Assembly (NCBI RefSeq): GCF_000196895.1
Contig: NC_014299.1
Location: 1-64,000 of the forward strand
Reading direction: 5' to 3'
Source of the DNA: Halalkalicoccus jeotgali B3
GTDB taxonomy: Archaea; Halobacteriota; Halobacteria; Halobacteriales; Halalkalicoccaceae
DNA length: 64,000 nt
Part shown: piece by piece, positions 26,697-35,360 of the stretch
How positions within the stretch are numbered: the stretch's first letter is position 1
Layout of the letters: every line of letters starts with the position of its first letter
Program-made: the position numbers and the translations under genes
Notes under the pieces: model-generated
Seen by the model: only the letters and a program-made list of their open reading frames with translations
Told to the model about the DNA's origin: nothing
Databases searched by the model: none

Positions 26697-27662
26697 TGCC
26701 CACACATACGGTCTTTTTCGCCTCTGCCCTTGGGCACCCCTCTTAAGGGGATATTGACACCCCGTGTCGAAACCGGGCCACCCCCTCACTATGAGGCGGT
26801 GGGGTTCATCCCGCTGTGGTGGGGGAAGCGGGGCTGGTATCTTATCCCGCCAGCGCGCCGGAGGCGCGACGGCAGGGGCGGTGCGGTGGCCGGGACGGTG
26901 TAAAGGTAATATGGCTCTCTGAGTTTTCGACACAAGGAATATGCAGTCCTCATCGAATGAGTGGAATTCGGCCAGGCGAACAACCCCGACATTTCACCCA
27001 GGGGCTATGTCGAGGCAGCACTTCCCCTACTTCAGAGCGTTCAGGGAAGGGTCCTCCCGCCTGCTGCGACCGTTAGGGATCAGCTGACAGTCCGCTTCGC
27101 GAGCAGCCACCCGACCGCACCCAACGGAAGCACCATAAGCCCCGTTGTGGTCTTTTTCACGAGATATCTCGCGTTCACATTGCGGAGGGTACCTATCCCC
27201 AGGCCAAAGGTTTGACCCTAGGGCCCTTCGTCAAGGTCTTCCCTCCACAATCAAAATAAATGTCTACTGTGATAAGTATTACTGTATTTCCATTTATCCA
27301 ATACGAATGCAGCTGCTGGACCGCGAGATATGCACATCCGGAAGTGAAACCCAGACCAAATTCTACTGATTCCCCTACGACTTCGAAACTTATCGGTGAC
27401 TAGGTGCCGAGAAGACTCTCTATATGTGATACTGATTTCGCATCGAAAACCTCTCCGAATCGGAGAGGTTCAACATGATCGACGGGGTGTATCCGTCGTG
27501 GCAGCTATTGTGAGCCTGCCAACAAGTCAAACAATGTCAATATACTTAAAATTTGGGTAGCTGTCACTATCGAATTATGTGGTCTTGGGCTGGGGATTTT
27601 CCCCAGTCGGGAAAGCGGCGGCACTCAGTACTACGCTCCCGCTAGAAACGAGGCATCGGTGG
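26697..27662. other. Long intergenic region after the VirB4-like gene
   Basis: No strongly supported gene. GC-rich hairpins follow the VirB4 stop (TGACAC / GTGTCG near 26753-26770; CCACC...GGTGG near 26779-26804; GCGCC blocks at 26850-26875), consistent with termination. On the minus strand a 32-residue GTG-started membrane peptide (27080-27178, TGLMVLPLGAVGWLLAKR) is possible. The rest looks like decayed sequence. Confidence 0.4.
27448..27470. terminator. Near-perfect palindrome, possible terminator
   Basis: AACCTCTCCGA (27448-27458) and TCGGAGAGGTT (27460-27470) are perfect reverse complements around a single central base. No T-tract follows closely, so a binding site is also possible. Confidence 0.45.
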
Positions 27663-27776
27663 CTACGCCTCAAAGTGTGTCCGAAGGATACACTTGGAAC
27701 AAAGCGTCGCCCGCACGGCGGTGGTGACGGGCTCGACTTCGCGCCCGCACCGGTCGCACACGGTCATGTCGTTCAT
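27663..27776 (-). CDS. CxxC zinc-finger micro-protein
   Basis: A 37-aa protein with two cysteine pairs, CDRCG (7-11) and CSKC (26-29), spaced as in a zinc ribbon. It is coupled to the upstream membrane protein by an ATGA overlap. Such micro-proteins are abundant in haloarchaea and a few are regulators, but this one is uncharacterised. Confidence 0.65.
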   Translation of the reverse strand: MNDMTVCDRCGREVEPVTTAVRATLCSKCILRTHFEA

Positions 27777-27997
27777 ATCACACCCCCGACAAGGTAGGCA
27801 CCCGCAATAACTCCCCCGACGAGCGCGACTGCGAGCGACAGGACGTGCCGACGGATCACCCCTCTCGAGCTTGGCGGTATGACGACTGTCCCGAGCGAGC
27901 GAGGAATCCCCGTCTCGGAACGGAGCGAAGAGACGTGAGAATACGGCGTTACTTGCTCGTGAGTGAGGGTTCTGGTAGCCAGCTGCGCCAGAGACAT
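27773..27997 (-). CDS. Small membrane protein
   Basis: A 74-aa frame whose C-terminal ~25 residues (VLSLAVALVGGVIAGAYLVG) form one membrane helix. The N-terminal part is basic and less typical, so translation could start at an internal GTG. It is coupled to the zinc-finger micro-gene. A shorter sequence of similar ending (32364-32447, minus) may be a relic of the same family. Confidence 0.45.
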   Translation of the reverse strand: MSLAQLATRTLTHEQVTPYSHVSSLRSETGIPRSLGTVVIPPSSRGVIRRHVLSLAVALVGGVIAGAYLVGGVI

Positions 27998-28186
27998 GGA
28001 TAGTTCACATCTGTTGATCGTACTTGGAGAACCGATTTACACAGGAAATACACACAGTGATTAGCCTATAAACCCATCCAGAAATTGTCAATGATTGCGT
28101 GTAAGATATAGAGCGTGAATCACGCAAATCGGGAGGATATAGGTTAACCTCAAATTCTAAGGGACTGTGAAGGATCTCATCGCTCA

Positions 28187-28693
28187 ATGAGGCCTGAGAT
28201 TCGGAGACGGGATACGTGGTCGTTCAACGAGGGTAGAGAAATCGTCGAGAAAAAGGGTTTGAAAGAGGAGTTACCAGCAATTGCAGAGGCATATATCGAC
28301 TATGGTGGGGGGAATCAGTATTTGAGTGACCGGCGTGAACTACTTGATCCGCTGGGATGGGAGCAGGAGGTCTCAGTGAAGTTTGAGACGACCACCGATT
28401 ACGACGTAGTCTCTCGTCGAGCGAGTTTTGATGCCTATAATGATGGAGTTGTAGTCGAACACGAGAGCGGTGAGCAAATGCGTGTGAACTGGCATTTGAT
28501 GAAAATGGAGATCGCTCATCGCGATCCCAACGTGTTCTCGATGGGTCGCACCGCTGATGCGGGTGTACTGTTGATTCCTTCGTACGTTAATTTCCCTACT
28601 CTCGGAAGAACTGAGAACGATGTTCAAGCAGTGTTAGAGCAGTATTTTGATTTCTCTATACCGCTGTTTGTCTGGGAGTACCCTACAGAGTGA
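28187..28693 (+). CDS. BglII/BstYI-like restriction endonuclease, orphan
   Basis: A 168-aa protein. The stretch FDAYNDGVVVEHESGEQMRV (~91-110) followed by NWHLMKMEIA and AGVLLIPS matches the active-site pattern of the BglII family, in which D and E-x-E/Q residues replace the usual PD-(D/E)xK lysine. Here D92 and E101/E103 are candidates. BglII-like enzymes cut short palindromic sites as dimers. No partner methyltransferase is adjacent, so it may be a solitary remnant, or use another methylase such as that at 6205-10356. It lies between the VirB4-like gene and the relaxase genes. Confidence 0.6.
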   Translation: MRPEIRRRDTWSFNEGREIVEKKGLKEELPAIAEAYIDYGGGNQYLSDRRELLDPLGWEQEVSVKFETTTDYDVVSRRASFDAYNDGVVVEHESGEQMRVNWHLMKMEIAHRDPNVFSMGRTADAGVLLIPSYVNFPTLGRTENDVQAVLEQYFDFSIPLFVWEYPTE

Positions 28694-28795
28694 GATACGC
28701 GCTGTCTATTCAGCAGACCAGCGAAAACACTATCGATAAATAGCAATATCTCTAGCGGCCAGTTCGCTTCATTCAGATCATTCTCTGACACCTTC

Positions 28796-28843
28796 CCTTG
28801 TGCAACAATCACCTTCGTGAGAAGGAGGATGTGTTACACAAGG
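28796..28843. repeat. CCTTGTGCAACA palindromic element, copy B
   Basis: Arms CCTTGTGCAACA (28796-28807) and TGTTACACAAGG (28832-28843), one mismatch, with a nested hairpin CCTTC / GAAGG in the loop (28812-28825). Copy C has the same nested loop with a T-A pair replacing C-G, suggesting the structure is conserved. Confidence 0.8.
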
Positions 28844-28954
28844 TAAGACGAATCAAAAATATCAGAATCTAAGACACGATTGGTAGGCCCGCGTTCTCAG
28901 ACTGGCCGGGTATACCCACGTTTTTATCGCGCTCAATGGGTAAAATACTAGGAT

Positions 28955-29031
28955 ATTGACCACAGTGCTATTACTGTGTACCACAGTAGACGAAATCGGC
29001 AGATGGCAGCGGTATGTGGGCTTGCCCACAT
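28955..29031. other. Candidate oriT: inverted repeats before the mobilisation genes
   Basis: Two inverted repeats lie 85-155 bp before the MobC-like gene. One is CACAGT (28961-28966) / ACTGTG (28973-28978). The other is ATGTGGGC (29014-29021) / GCCCACAT (29024-29031), perfect over 8 bp with a 2-bp loop. Origins of transfer usually sit next to relaxase genes and hold such repeats. No nick site can be assigned. Confidence 0.4.
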
Positions 29032-29115
29032 CAGGTCTTTAACCTGCCTTTCTCTCAAATTGCCCACCAAACAGCGCAGTTCCGCCCCGCCAGCATACCC
29101 CACGGACGAAAATAC

Positions 29116-29634
29116 ATGACTGGTGATAATGACAGCGGACGGACCAAGCGGGTCACATTCTACGTCTCGGAAAACGAACAAAACGCACTCAAACGAGAAG
29201 CCCAAGAACAGGACAAATCTCTGAGTGCCTACTGCCTCCAGCTCATTCGACGCCAACGCCAACTCGATGCTGAAGAACAACTCGCCGAGGACCTCAACGT
29301 CGAACAACGCCTCGAGGAAATTACCCAGCAAGCCATTGACCGGATCAACGACTCTGTCGGGGACGTCGAAGAAACGGCCGAGGACCTCCGCGATATTCAC
29401 GCCAGATCCGCGAACTACCCCCTCGTGAACTTCCGCCTGCTCATGCGCCAGCACAGCCCTCCCGAAACGTGGATCGACGACCAATTCACATGGTCACGCA
29501 ACCGGCTTCGCGAACCACTCGCCGAACACGACCCCCTCGACGGCCTCATGACTGACGATAGCAGCGACGACAGTAGTGACGAAAGTGAGGACAGAGACGA
29601 TGGTAAAGTGACCGACATTGACGACCTGATCTAA
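29116..29634 (+). CDS. MobC-like RHH mobilisation accessory protein
   Basis: A 172-aa protein. Residues ~8-40 are an RHH-type or MobC-like start (KRVTFYVSENEQNALKREAQ then KSLSAYCLQLIRRQ). A helical section (~45-105) with EEITQQAIDRINDSVGDVEE follows, and the C-terminus (~138-172) is Asp/Ser-rich. Relaxosome accessory proteins (MobC, NikA) have this pattern and bind oriT beside the relaxase. The start at 29116 puts the strand directly at the N-terminus. The next gene, the relaxase candidate, begins 2 bp after its stop. Confidence 0.7.
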   Translation: MTGDNDSGRTKRVTFYVSENEQNALKREAQEQDKSLSAYCLQLIRRQRQLDAEEQLAEDLNVEQRLEEITQQAIDRINDSVGDVEETAEDLRDIHARSANYPLVNFRLLMRQHSPPETWIDDQFTWSRNRLREPLAEHDPLDGLMTDDSSDDSSDESEDRDDGKVTDIDDLI

Positions 29635-29636
29635 CT

Positions 29637-30161
29637 ATGCACGGAGACGATCGGGACACGATCTACAAGACGAATTATAGGGACGATGAAGGCACTGAGA
29701 AGCTCACGAACTACCTCCAGCATGACAATCAGAAGGTCCGCGACCGGACGGGACGAGCCATGTCCGATCGCGAGATCGAACAGTTCAACGACAAGGCTGC
29801 CGGCCGGCGAAACCGACACATCATCATTTCACCCCGAGATCACGAGGACCTCTCAGATCGCGAATTAGATCGGGCGACTCGCGAGTACATGAGCGAGATG
29901 ATCGAGGACCGCCCAACCGCGGACTACGCCTACGCCGTCCACGACGACAAAGAGCACGGCAAGGACGTTCATATCGCCATGACAGCAGGCGACAAGCAGG
30001 ACTTAGAGATGTACCCAGACGACATCCGACGCGAGCGAAAGCAAGCGCACGAGGCGTATCTCGAGTACGGACGCGACCGAACTCAGGAGCAAGAACAAGA
30101 GCAGGAACAGGAACAACAGAACGACCGTGGGCGCGATCTCGGAGGCGGGAGGGGCCGATAA
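29637..30161 (+). CDS. Candidate MOB-type relaxase (short)
   Basis: A 174-aa protein. The signature is at residues 102-113: H102, D104, H107 and H112 in HDDKEHGKDVHI. This is the three-histidine metal-binding motif (HxDxxHxHxH-like) that relaxases use to position the nick site. RHIIISPRDHEDLSDRELDR (60-79) fits the preceding strand-helix. Tyr10, Tyr14 and Tyr26 are candidates for the nucleophile. The C-terminus is Glu/Gln-rich. It is much shorter than typical relaxases because only the catalytic domain is present. MobC-like and VirD4-like genes flank it without gaps, which strongly supports a mobilisation role. Archaeal relaxases are rarely reported. Confidence 0.7.
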   Translation: MHGDDRDTIYKTNYRDDEGTEKLTNYLQHDNQKVRDRTGRAMSDREIEQFNDKAAGRRNRHIIISPRDHEDLSDRELDRATREYMSEMIEDRPTADYAYAVHDDKEHGKDVHIAMTAGDKQDLEMYPDDIRRERKQAHEAYLEYGRDRTQEQEQEQEQEQQNDRGRDLGGGRGR

Positions 30162-31483
30162 TGGTGGTCGAGACCCTTCTTCCGGTGGCCGCTGTTGGTA
30201 GCACGGCTGGGCTCGCATACGCCGCAAAGCGGAAAGTGTACCCGGCCATGCCGACGCCCGATGAAGACACATTCGTCCTCCCGATCAAGGTCACATCTGC
30301 CGACGCCGAGGATATCAACAGCTGGTTTGTCAGAGGCATGCGGATCCCCAGGCGGTCACTCCTCACACTCGGTGCCAGTGGGGCAGGGAAGAGCGAGACG
30401 CTGAAACACTTCGTCGATCAGCTCCAGAACGAGCCAAACGAGCCCGTCGTCGTCTACGATCACAAAACGGACTATCAGGAGTTCCTTGAGGAGCGAGGGG
30501 TGGACATGATCCGACTCTCATCCGGGGGTTCGACCGGGGGAGATGGGTCCGAAATCGCGTGGAATATCTTTGAGGAAATCGAGCACGAGGAGGATGCCGA
30601 TGAACTCGCGCGAGCACTGTTCCCCGAGCAGAACGGGGACTTCTGGAATGCCGCTGGTCGGCAACTGTTCGCGGCGACTCTCAAGTACATCCGCCGGGAG
30701 GTGGTGGGTCCGGATAACGCCGACCTCGTTCGCTACTGGGAACGCACGGTCCCCGAGAAAATGCACGAGAAGCTGACGAGAGACGGCCACGAGGACCTCG
30801 CGGCTGCCGCAAGCGCGATTAACCCCGAGACGGAACGCCAGGCCGGCTCCGTGTTCGCGACCGCCCAGCAGCAGGTCACGGACCTCTTCGTCGGTGACTT
30901 CGCCAAGAGCGGCGAGTTCTCGATCCGCGAGTACATGCAGAACCCGGACGGCCGGGTCTTAGTACTCGACTACCCGACACGACAGTCCGGCACGATCGCG
31001 CCCGTGTTCCGCTACCTGATTGACCAGGCCATCATGCACGGGATGGACGATCCTGGTCGATCGGCGTACTACCTACTCGACGAGATCGAACACCTGGACG
31101 CGACGATCAAGCGCCTCGGTGAGCTGATCAACGTCGGTCGAGGCGTCAACTGCCAAGCGATCCTCTCGCTCCAGTCGATCGCCCAGCTCGAGGACACCTA
31201 CGGAAAGGAACGAGCGCATGCGCTGCTGTCGGGCATGGTCACGGTAATTGGTCTTCGGACGGCCGACGAGGAAAGCGTGGACTTTCTCCGCGAGACAATT
31301 GGGACGTCCTTTGAGCAGTATACTCGCAACGCGGGGAGTGATCGGACGCCACGCGAAAACGAGGAGAAAGAAGAGTATCAGTTCGCGAAGGGCGACCTCC
31401 GGAACTTCGACCCTGGTGAAGCGGTGATCTGCCGGCAGGGTAGTGGATGGGTTCACGGCCAGATCCAGTTGCTCGAGGAGTGA
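30161..31483 (+). CDS. VirD4/TraD-like coupling ATPase
   Basis: A 440-aa protein. A short hydrophobic N-terminus (~4-21) may anchor it to the membrane. Walker A is GASGAGKSE (71-79), an EIAWNIFEEIE segment follows, and Walker B is YYLLDEIEHL (D307, E308). The motif AILSLQSIAQLEDTYGKE (~331-348) is typical of TraD/VirD4 proteins. Coupling proteins take the relaxase-bound DNA to the VirB4/VirB6 channel. The ATG overlaps the relaxase stop by 1 bp, so the two are translationally coupled. It lacks the large all-alpha domain of some homologues. Confidence 0.85.
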   Translation: MVVETLLPVAAVGSTAGLAYAAKRKVYPAMPTPDEDTFVLPIKVTSADAEDINSWFVRGMRIPRRSLLTLGASGAGKSETLKHFVDQLQNEPNEPVVVYDHKTDYQEFLEERGVDMIRLSSGGSTGGDGSEIAWNIFEEIEHEEDADELARALFPEQNGDFWNAAGRQLFAATLKYIRREVVGPDNADLVRYWERTVPEKMHEKLTRDGHEDLAAAASAINPETERQAGSVFATAQQQVTDLFVGDFAKSGEFSIREYMQNPDGRVLVLDYPTRQSGTIAPVFRYLIDQAIMHGMDDPGRSAYYLLDEIEHLDATIKRLGELINVGRGVNCQAILSLQSIAQLEDTYGKERAHALLSGMVTVIGLRTADEESVDFLRETIGTSFEQYTRNAGSDRTPRENEEKEEYQFAKGDLRNFDPGEAVICRQGSGWVHGQIQLLEE

Positions 31484-31484
31484 T

Positions 31485-31832
31485 CTAACTCCAGTCGTGG
31501 GTATCAATCCCCTCATAGTGTTTTAATCGCGTGTCGATGATGTAGGGCTCCCACTCACATTCATAGTACAGCACATCAGCGAGCTCGCCGAAATGGCTGT
31601 TATCGAGTCCAATACGATCCCCGTAGTTGTTGATGTAGTTCTCGCTTCGTAATTCATCGACGCACTCTCGCGCCTTGGGATATTCCTGGTTATCCAGTGG
31701 TGAAAGTCGTAAGAGTTCATCTACCCCGATCGGAGTCCCCCACCGGTGTTTGGCAATCATCGTAGACAGAAGGCTGCATTTCACAGTCGGCTTTCGCATG
31801 GATGTCCACCTACACATCTCTTTCACAGCCAT
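31485..31832 (-). CDS. Hypothetical winged-helix-like protein
   Basis: A 115-aa protein, convergent with the coupling ATPase. The central part (IAKHRWGTPIGVDELLRLSP, then ARECVDELRSENYINNYGDR) looks like a winged helix. The first 11 residues are doubtful and Met12 may be the start. Its 5' end carries the palindrome TTAACGTTAA, shared with the divergent gene at 31902. Confidence 0.55.
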   Translation of the reverse strand: MAVKEMCRWTSMRKPTVKCSLLSTMIAKHRWGTPIGVDELLRLSPLDNQEYPKARECVDELRSENYINNYGDRIGLDNSHFGELADVLYYECEWEPYIIDTRLKHYEGIDTHDWS

Positions 31833-31853
31833 TTAACGTTAACGGGAATTAAC
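31833..31853. promoter_or_regulatory. TTAAC-type operator in a divergent promoter
   Basis: TTAACGTTAA (31833-31842) is a perfect palindrome that ends at the start codon of the minus-strand gene, and a further ATTAAC word follows (31848-31853). It lies between two divergent winged-helix genes, a natural place for a shared operator. Confidence 0.45.
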
Positions 31854-31901
31854 ATAGATGGGAACAGTTAAGAACATCCATGTATACCAGTAAAGCAGAG
31901 G

Positions 31902-32246
31902 ATGTCCAAAACACAGTATGAAGAGCCAAACGGTGATTCCAAGAAGGAACTCCGATTCAATCACCCCAGCGGATGGCTTTATCTGACGCAGCATGAAAGC
32001 GTTCCAGTGCTCATCGACGCATTGCTTGATCTCCCGCCACACCGGGAGTTCAATCAGAAAGAGTTCGCCGATCACGCGGGGGTCACGCGGCAGACCGTCG
32101 CGAACTATCTCCCACTGCTCCTTGAAGTGGAAATTATCGAGGAGGTTTCGAACACTAGCCCCACTCGATACCAGTTGGCCGATAGTGCCGTAGTCGAAGA
32201 ACTCTTCGCTTTGAATGGTGCGCTCAACAATGTTGAGCCGCGATAG
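31902..32246 (+). CDS. Winged-helix DNA-binding protein
   Basis: A 114-aa protein. Residues ~45-95 form an HTH: REFNQKEFADHAGVTRQTVA, then YLPLLLEVEIIEEVSN and the wing PTRYQLADS. The segment VPVLIDALLDLP before it is helical. Such proteins are common regulators of haloarchaeal mobile elements. It diverges from 31832 and is followed by palindromic element copy C. Confidence 0.75.
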   Translation: MSKTQYEEPNGDSKKELRFNHPSGWLYLTQHESVPVLIDALLDLPPHREFNQKEFADHAGVTRQTVANYLPLLLEVEIIEEVSNTSPTRYQLADSAVVEELFALNGALNNVEPR

Positions 32247-32264
32247 CTTCGGCTTCTTTTCTTG

Positions 32265-32311
32265 CCTTGTGCAACACTCGCCTTTGTGAGAAAGGATGAT
32301 GTTGCACAAGG
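32265..32311. repeat. CCTTGTGCAACA palindromic element, copy C
   Basis: Arms CCTTGTGCAACA (32265-32276) and TGTTGCACAAGG (32300-32311), perfect. The loop holds CCTTT / AAAGG around GTGAG. It lies 18 bp after a gene end. Confidence 0.85.
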
Positions 32312-32363
32312 TTTGGGCCATTATCGAAAGCCTTCGATAAACAGACTCCGTTTCCTATGCTCG

Positions 32364-32447
32364 TCAGTGTGTGTAAATCACGCCGATTGAGCTCGTCGGC
32401 CCGCCGATCACGCCGCCCACCGGGACGATACTGAGGACTATCGTCAT
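32364..32447 (-). pseudogene. Possible relic of a small membrane protein
   Basis: A 27-residue frame reads TIVLSIVPVGGVIGGP after Met, like the end of the membrane protein at 27773-27997. It is probably a degraded copy. Nothing else is seen in 32312-32561. Confidence 0.3.
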
Positions 32448-32561
32448 TAATCGGTTCTCAAGTGAGGCCAGAAACAGTACGTTTTGAGACCGATGTGTAA
32501 AATGGAGCGACCTCGAGACCGCTGATTGACTACCCGATCTCGATTTCTAGCATGAGAAGGA

Positions 32562-33008
32562 CTACTCGTCTTTACGGTCGACAGGGACGCCAGTGAGCTT
32601 CCATTTCCACCGCCGAAGAATATTTGCCTCATCAAGCAGCCGCTGTCGGCGTTCCTGATACTGTGTGAGTTCACGCTGTTCCTCAACATATTCGACAAGC
32701 TCGGTATTCTCCTCGCGTTGCTCAAGGATGAGCCGCTTCTCATTGTGGATCCGTTCGTTTTCCGTTTCTAGATCCGTGATCCGTTCCTCGTAGTCACGAA
32801 TTTGCTCTTCGTAGTCGCGGATCTTCTCTTCGTAGTCAGTGATCTGGCGTTCGTAGTCAGCACGTAGTCGATCATGTAGTCGGTCGTCTTCATGGCGCTC
32901 ACGAATAATTTCACGAATGTACTCAGATCGTGACAATCCTCTCTCATCGGCTTCATCTGCGAGAGTATCGAGTGTACTCTCTGAGAGCCGGAGTGTAGTC
33001 GGATTCAT
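32562..33008 (-). CDS. RHH protein with repetitive coiled coil
   Basis: A 148-aa protein. Residues ~1-38 form an RHH or CopG-like domain (TTLRLSESTLDTLADEADER, SRSEYIREIIRE). Residues ~50-80 are a repeated heptad built of DYEE-x-I units, four to five copies, then a further coiled coil to ~125. The basic end WKWKLTGVPVDRKDE may touch a partner. The ATG at 33008 gives the natural RHH start. Probably a DNA-binding accessory protein of the element. Confidence 0.7.
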   Translation of the reverse strand: MNPTTLRLSESTLDTLADEADERGLSRSEYIREIIRERHEDDRLHDRLRADYERQITDYEEKIRDYEEQIRDYEERITDLETENERIHNEKRLILEQREENTELVEYVEEQRELTQYQERRQRLLDEANILRRWKWKLTGVPVDRKDE

Positions 33009-33329
33009 TACCACCGTAGTCAGACCGTAGTCGCTTAGTAACTAGTCAGCCACGCGTCTGACAATTGAGGGTCTATTGTCACTGGGCGTGCTCACGTGGG
33101 GGAAGTGGTGGCTTGTAGAGATGGCCAACGACACATTCTTCGCGTCCTTTTAAGGCTACAAATGAGACTGGAAATACTGGGAGCTGGTGAGTCCACAATC
33201 GGCGCGAACACAGAACAGGATCGACTTAGCGAGTGACTATCACTTGAACTACTGACAGATACCGTGAAAATGAGCGGAAATGGACAGAGCAGCCGCTATC
33301 GAATCGGAGAACCCGGAGTGAGAAAAGTG

Positions 33330-35063
33330 TTACCCGAACTCCCGGAGAAAGTCGCCTAACGCCCGCACGAACGTCTTCGCCGTAATCACTGGCGGCGACC
33401 GAATCGGCTTATCGAGCGCGACCTTGATCAGATAGTCTGTGAGCCGCCACAGGTTATAGATCAGCGTCGACAGCGCGAAGTTACACAACCGAAGCCGGTA
33501 GTCCGTCGACGACGTCTTCGGCAGAAAGTCCTTGATTGACTTGTACTGGTTTTCGATGTCCCACCGCCGACTGTAGCCGTTCACCACGCTCGCAATCTCC
33601 TCCGGCTCAACGTGGTCCTGGTTCGTCACGAACACCGCATACTTCCCGTCAGCATCATCGCTCGTACTCGGCGTGTAGAGGAACTCCGCCTTGTGATGGA
33701 CGTCGCCATCAATTCCGAACGGGACGTCGTGCTTGACAGCTGCGTCCGCCGTCGGATGCTTCTGAATGTCCTGAATTGCTGCCAAGTCATCCTCGTACGT
33801 CGGTACTGGAGAGAGATACGTGAGCCCACGCTCGTCGACATCTGCGTACACGCGATTGGCGTAGAACCCACGGTCGAACATCACCATGTCCAGGTCGACG
33901 AACTGCTCCGCTCGGTCGAGCAATCGACTCACCAGGTCAGCTTTCGAGTACGACGGCGAACAGTCGCGCTCCCACGTAGAGTCTTCTTTGACCGGTTCAA
34001 TACCGAGGACGATTGGTGCGTGATCCCCCACTAGCGTGATCGTCGCGTACTTGTAGCCGCGTTCGTACTCGCCGTCCTTTTTGTAGCCACTCACCATCTT
34101 CGGGTAGTCCGGCTTCGCAACTCCCGCTTCTTTGTCTTCCCACGGCCAGACGTGGAACTGCTCGTGGGTGATGTCGATGGCTGCAACGGTCTCCCGTGAG
34201 TCGAAGGGATCGTCGCCACGAATTGAGTTGATGATGTTCTCCGTGGCGGCGTTGAATGCCGTCATAACCGCGTCTCGAATCTGGTCGATCTCGGGCATCG
34301 AATCATCATCCTCGAAATCCTCGAACGTGAGCTGGTCGTCCGAGTCTTCGGGTGTCGCGATTTTCTTGATTGCCCGCAGGAACGTTGAGTCGTCGCAGGT
34401 GAGGTCGTCGTCAGTGAGCCAGCCGTACTCGGCTTCCGAATGAGCACTCCCGTTGTTCGCACAAATACTCGCGAACATATCCAGCATTACCTCGTCGGAG
34501 TACGTCTTGTGGGCTGCTCGGTGCGTGTCGAATTCGGGGATAACGTGTTTGCGAGCGAGCGTCAGCGTCTTCTGGGCTTTCTCCTTCTTGTACTCGCTCG
34601 TGCTCTGTGACACCTCTTCCTCGGTTTCAGTTGGGACGGACGGCACAAGAGCTTCTGTGACGACATCATTGTCGAGCGCAACTTGCCGGACGCCAGCTAC
34701 AGTCCGGTTGAGGACTTCTTGGGTGTCCTCGCTGAATTGTGCGTGCGTGTACGAGAGTTGCTGTTGGGTCGGCGTCTTCTTGAGGTCAGTAATATCGAAG
34801 TGGAAGCTCTTGACGAGGGTTGGCTTCCGACCGAGCTGTTGCGCTAATTCATTCTGTGAAATCCCGCGAATTCCTTTGAACAGGAGCGTGCGAAACATTT
34901 CGTCGGTCTCGAAGTCGACGCGGTTCTGGTCGCGGGCATCCTCGAGATCGTCAACTGGGATCGAAAGCTGGCAAATGACATCCCAGAGGTGGTCTTCACG
35001 CTCACAGAGCGTCTCCGCGTGAACGACGATTGACTGGGCGACCGCCGACGGGTCACTCGTCAT
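33330..35063 (-). mobile_element. DDE-type transposase gene (IS4-like superfamily)
   Basis: A 577-aa transposase gene. Residues ~60-85 contain an HTH-like lead (RGISQNELAQQLGRKP). The DDE catalytic fold is spread over AIDITHEQFHVW (~297-308), MVMFDRGFYANRVYA (~395-409) and WDIENQYKSIKDFLP (~520-534), the last resembling the Y-(2)-R-(3)-E-(6)-K signature of IS4-type enzymes. The length suggests a haloarchaea-specific group, which I cannot name with certainty. Terminal inverted repeats could not be identified in 33015-33329 or 35064-35360. The gene is intact and may be active. Confidence 0.8.
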
Positions 35064-35360
35064 TATCTCGCCTCCAAGCCGCGCTACTGCACTGGTGGCG
35101 TGACGCTAGCCAGATTGTGGAGTGATTCAGCGGTAGTGTGGTTCCGCTGGGATGGCGAATATCGGTATAGAATAGAGTAAAGTTAGAGTCAGTCATCAGC
35201 GTTGGTTGTCTGCCTGAGGCTTGTTACTGCGGATGTATGAAGGGGTATGCGTGCTGTAGTTGGAGAATTGGTTGTGGCTGAAATACGGTATAGTCCAAAA
35301 ATCGGTATGGGTTATCTATTGGTTGGATTTATAGTGCGTGGTGGCGAATGCGTGGATACG

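Noticed and set aside
26961-27215. 84-aa plus frame after the VirB4-like gene
   Set aside because: No halophile-like acidity, no motif; possibly decayed DNA.
32745-32860. Direct repeats in the RHH coiled-coil gene as a CRISPR-like array
   Set aside because: They encode repeated DYEE-x-I heptads in frame; no spacer structure.
33015-35360. Terminal inverted repeats of the transposase element
   Set aside because: Compared both flanks by eye and found no pair longer than chance; left undefined.
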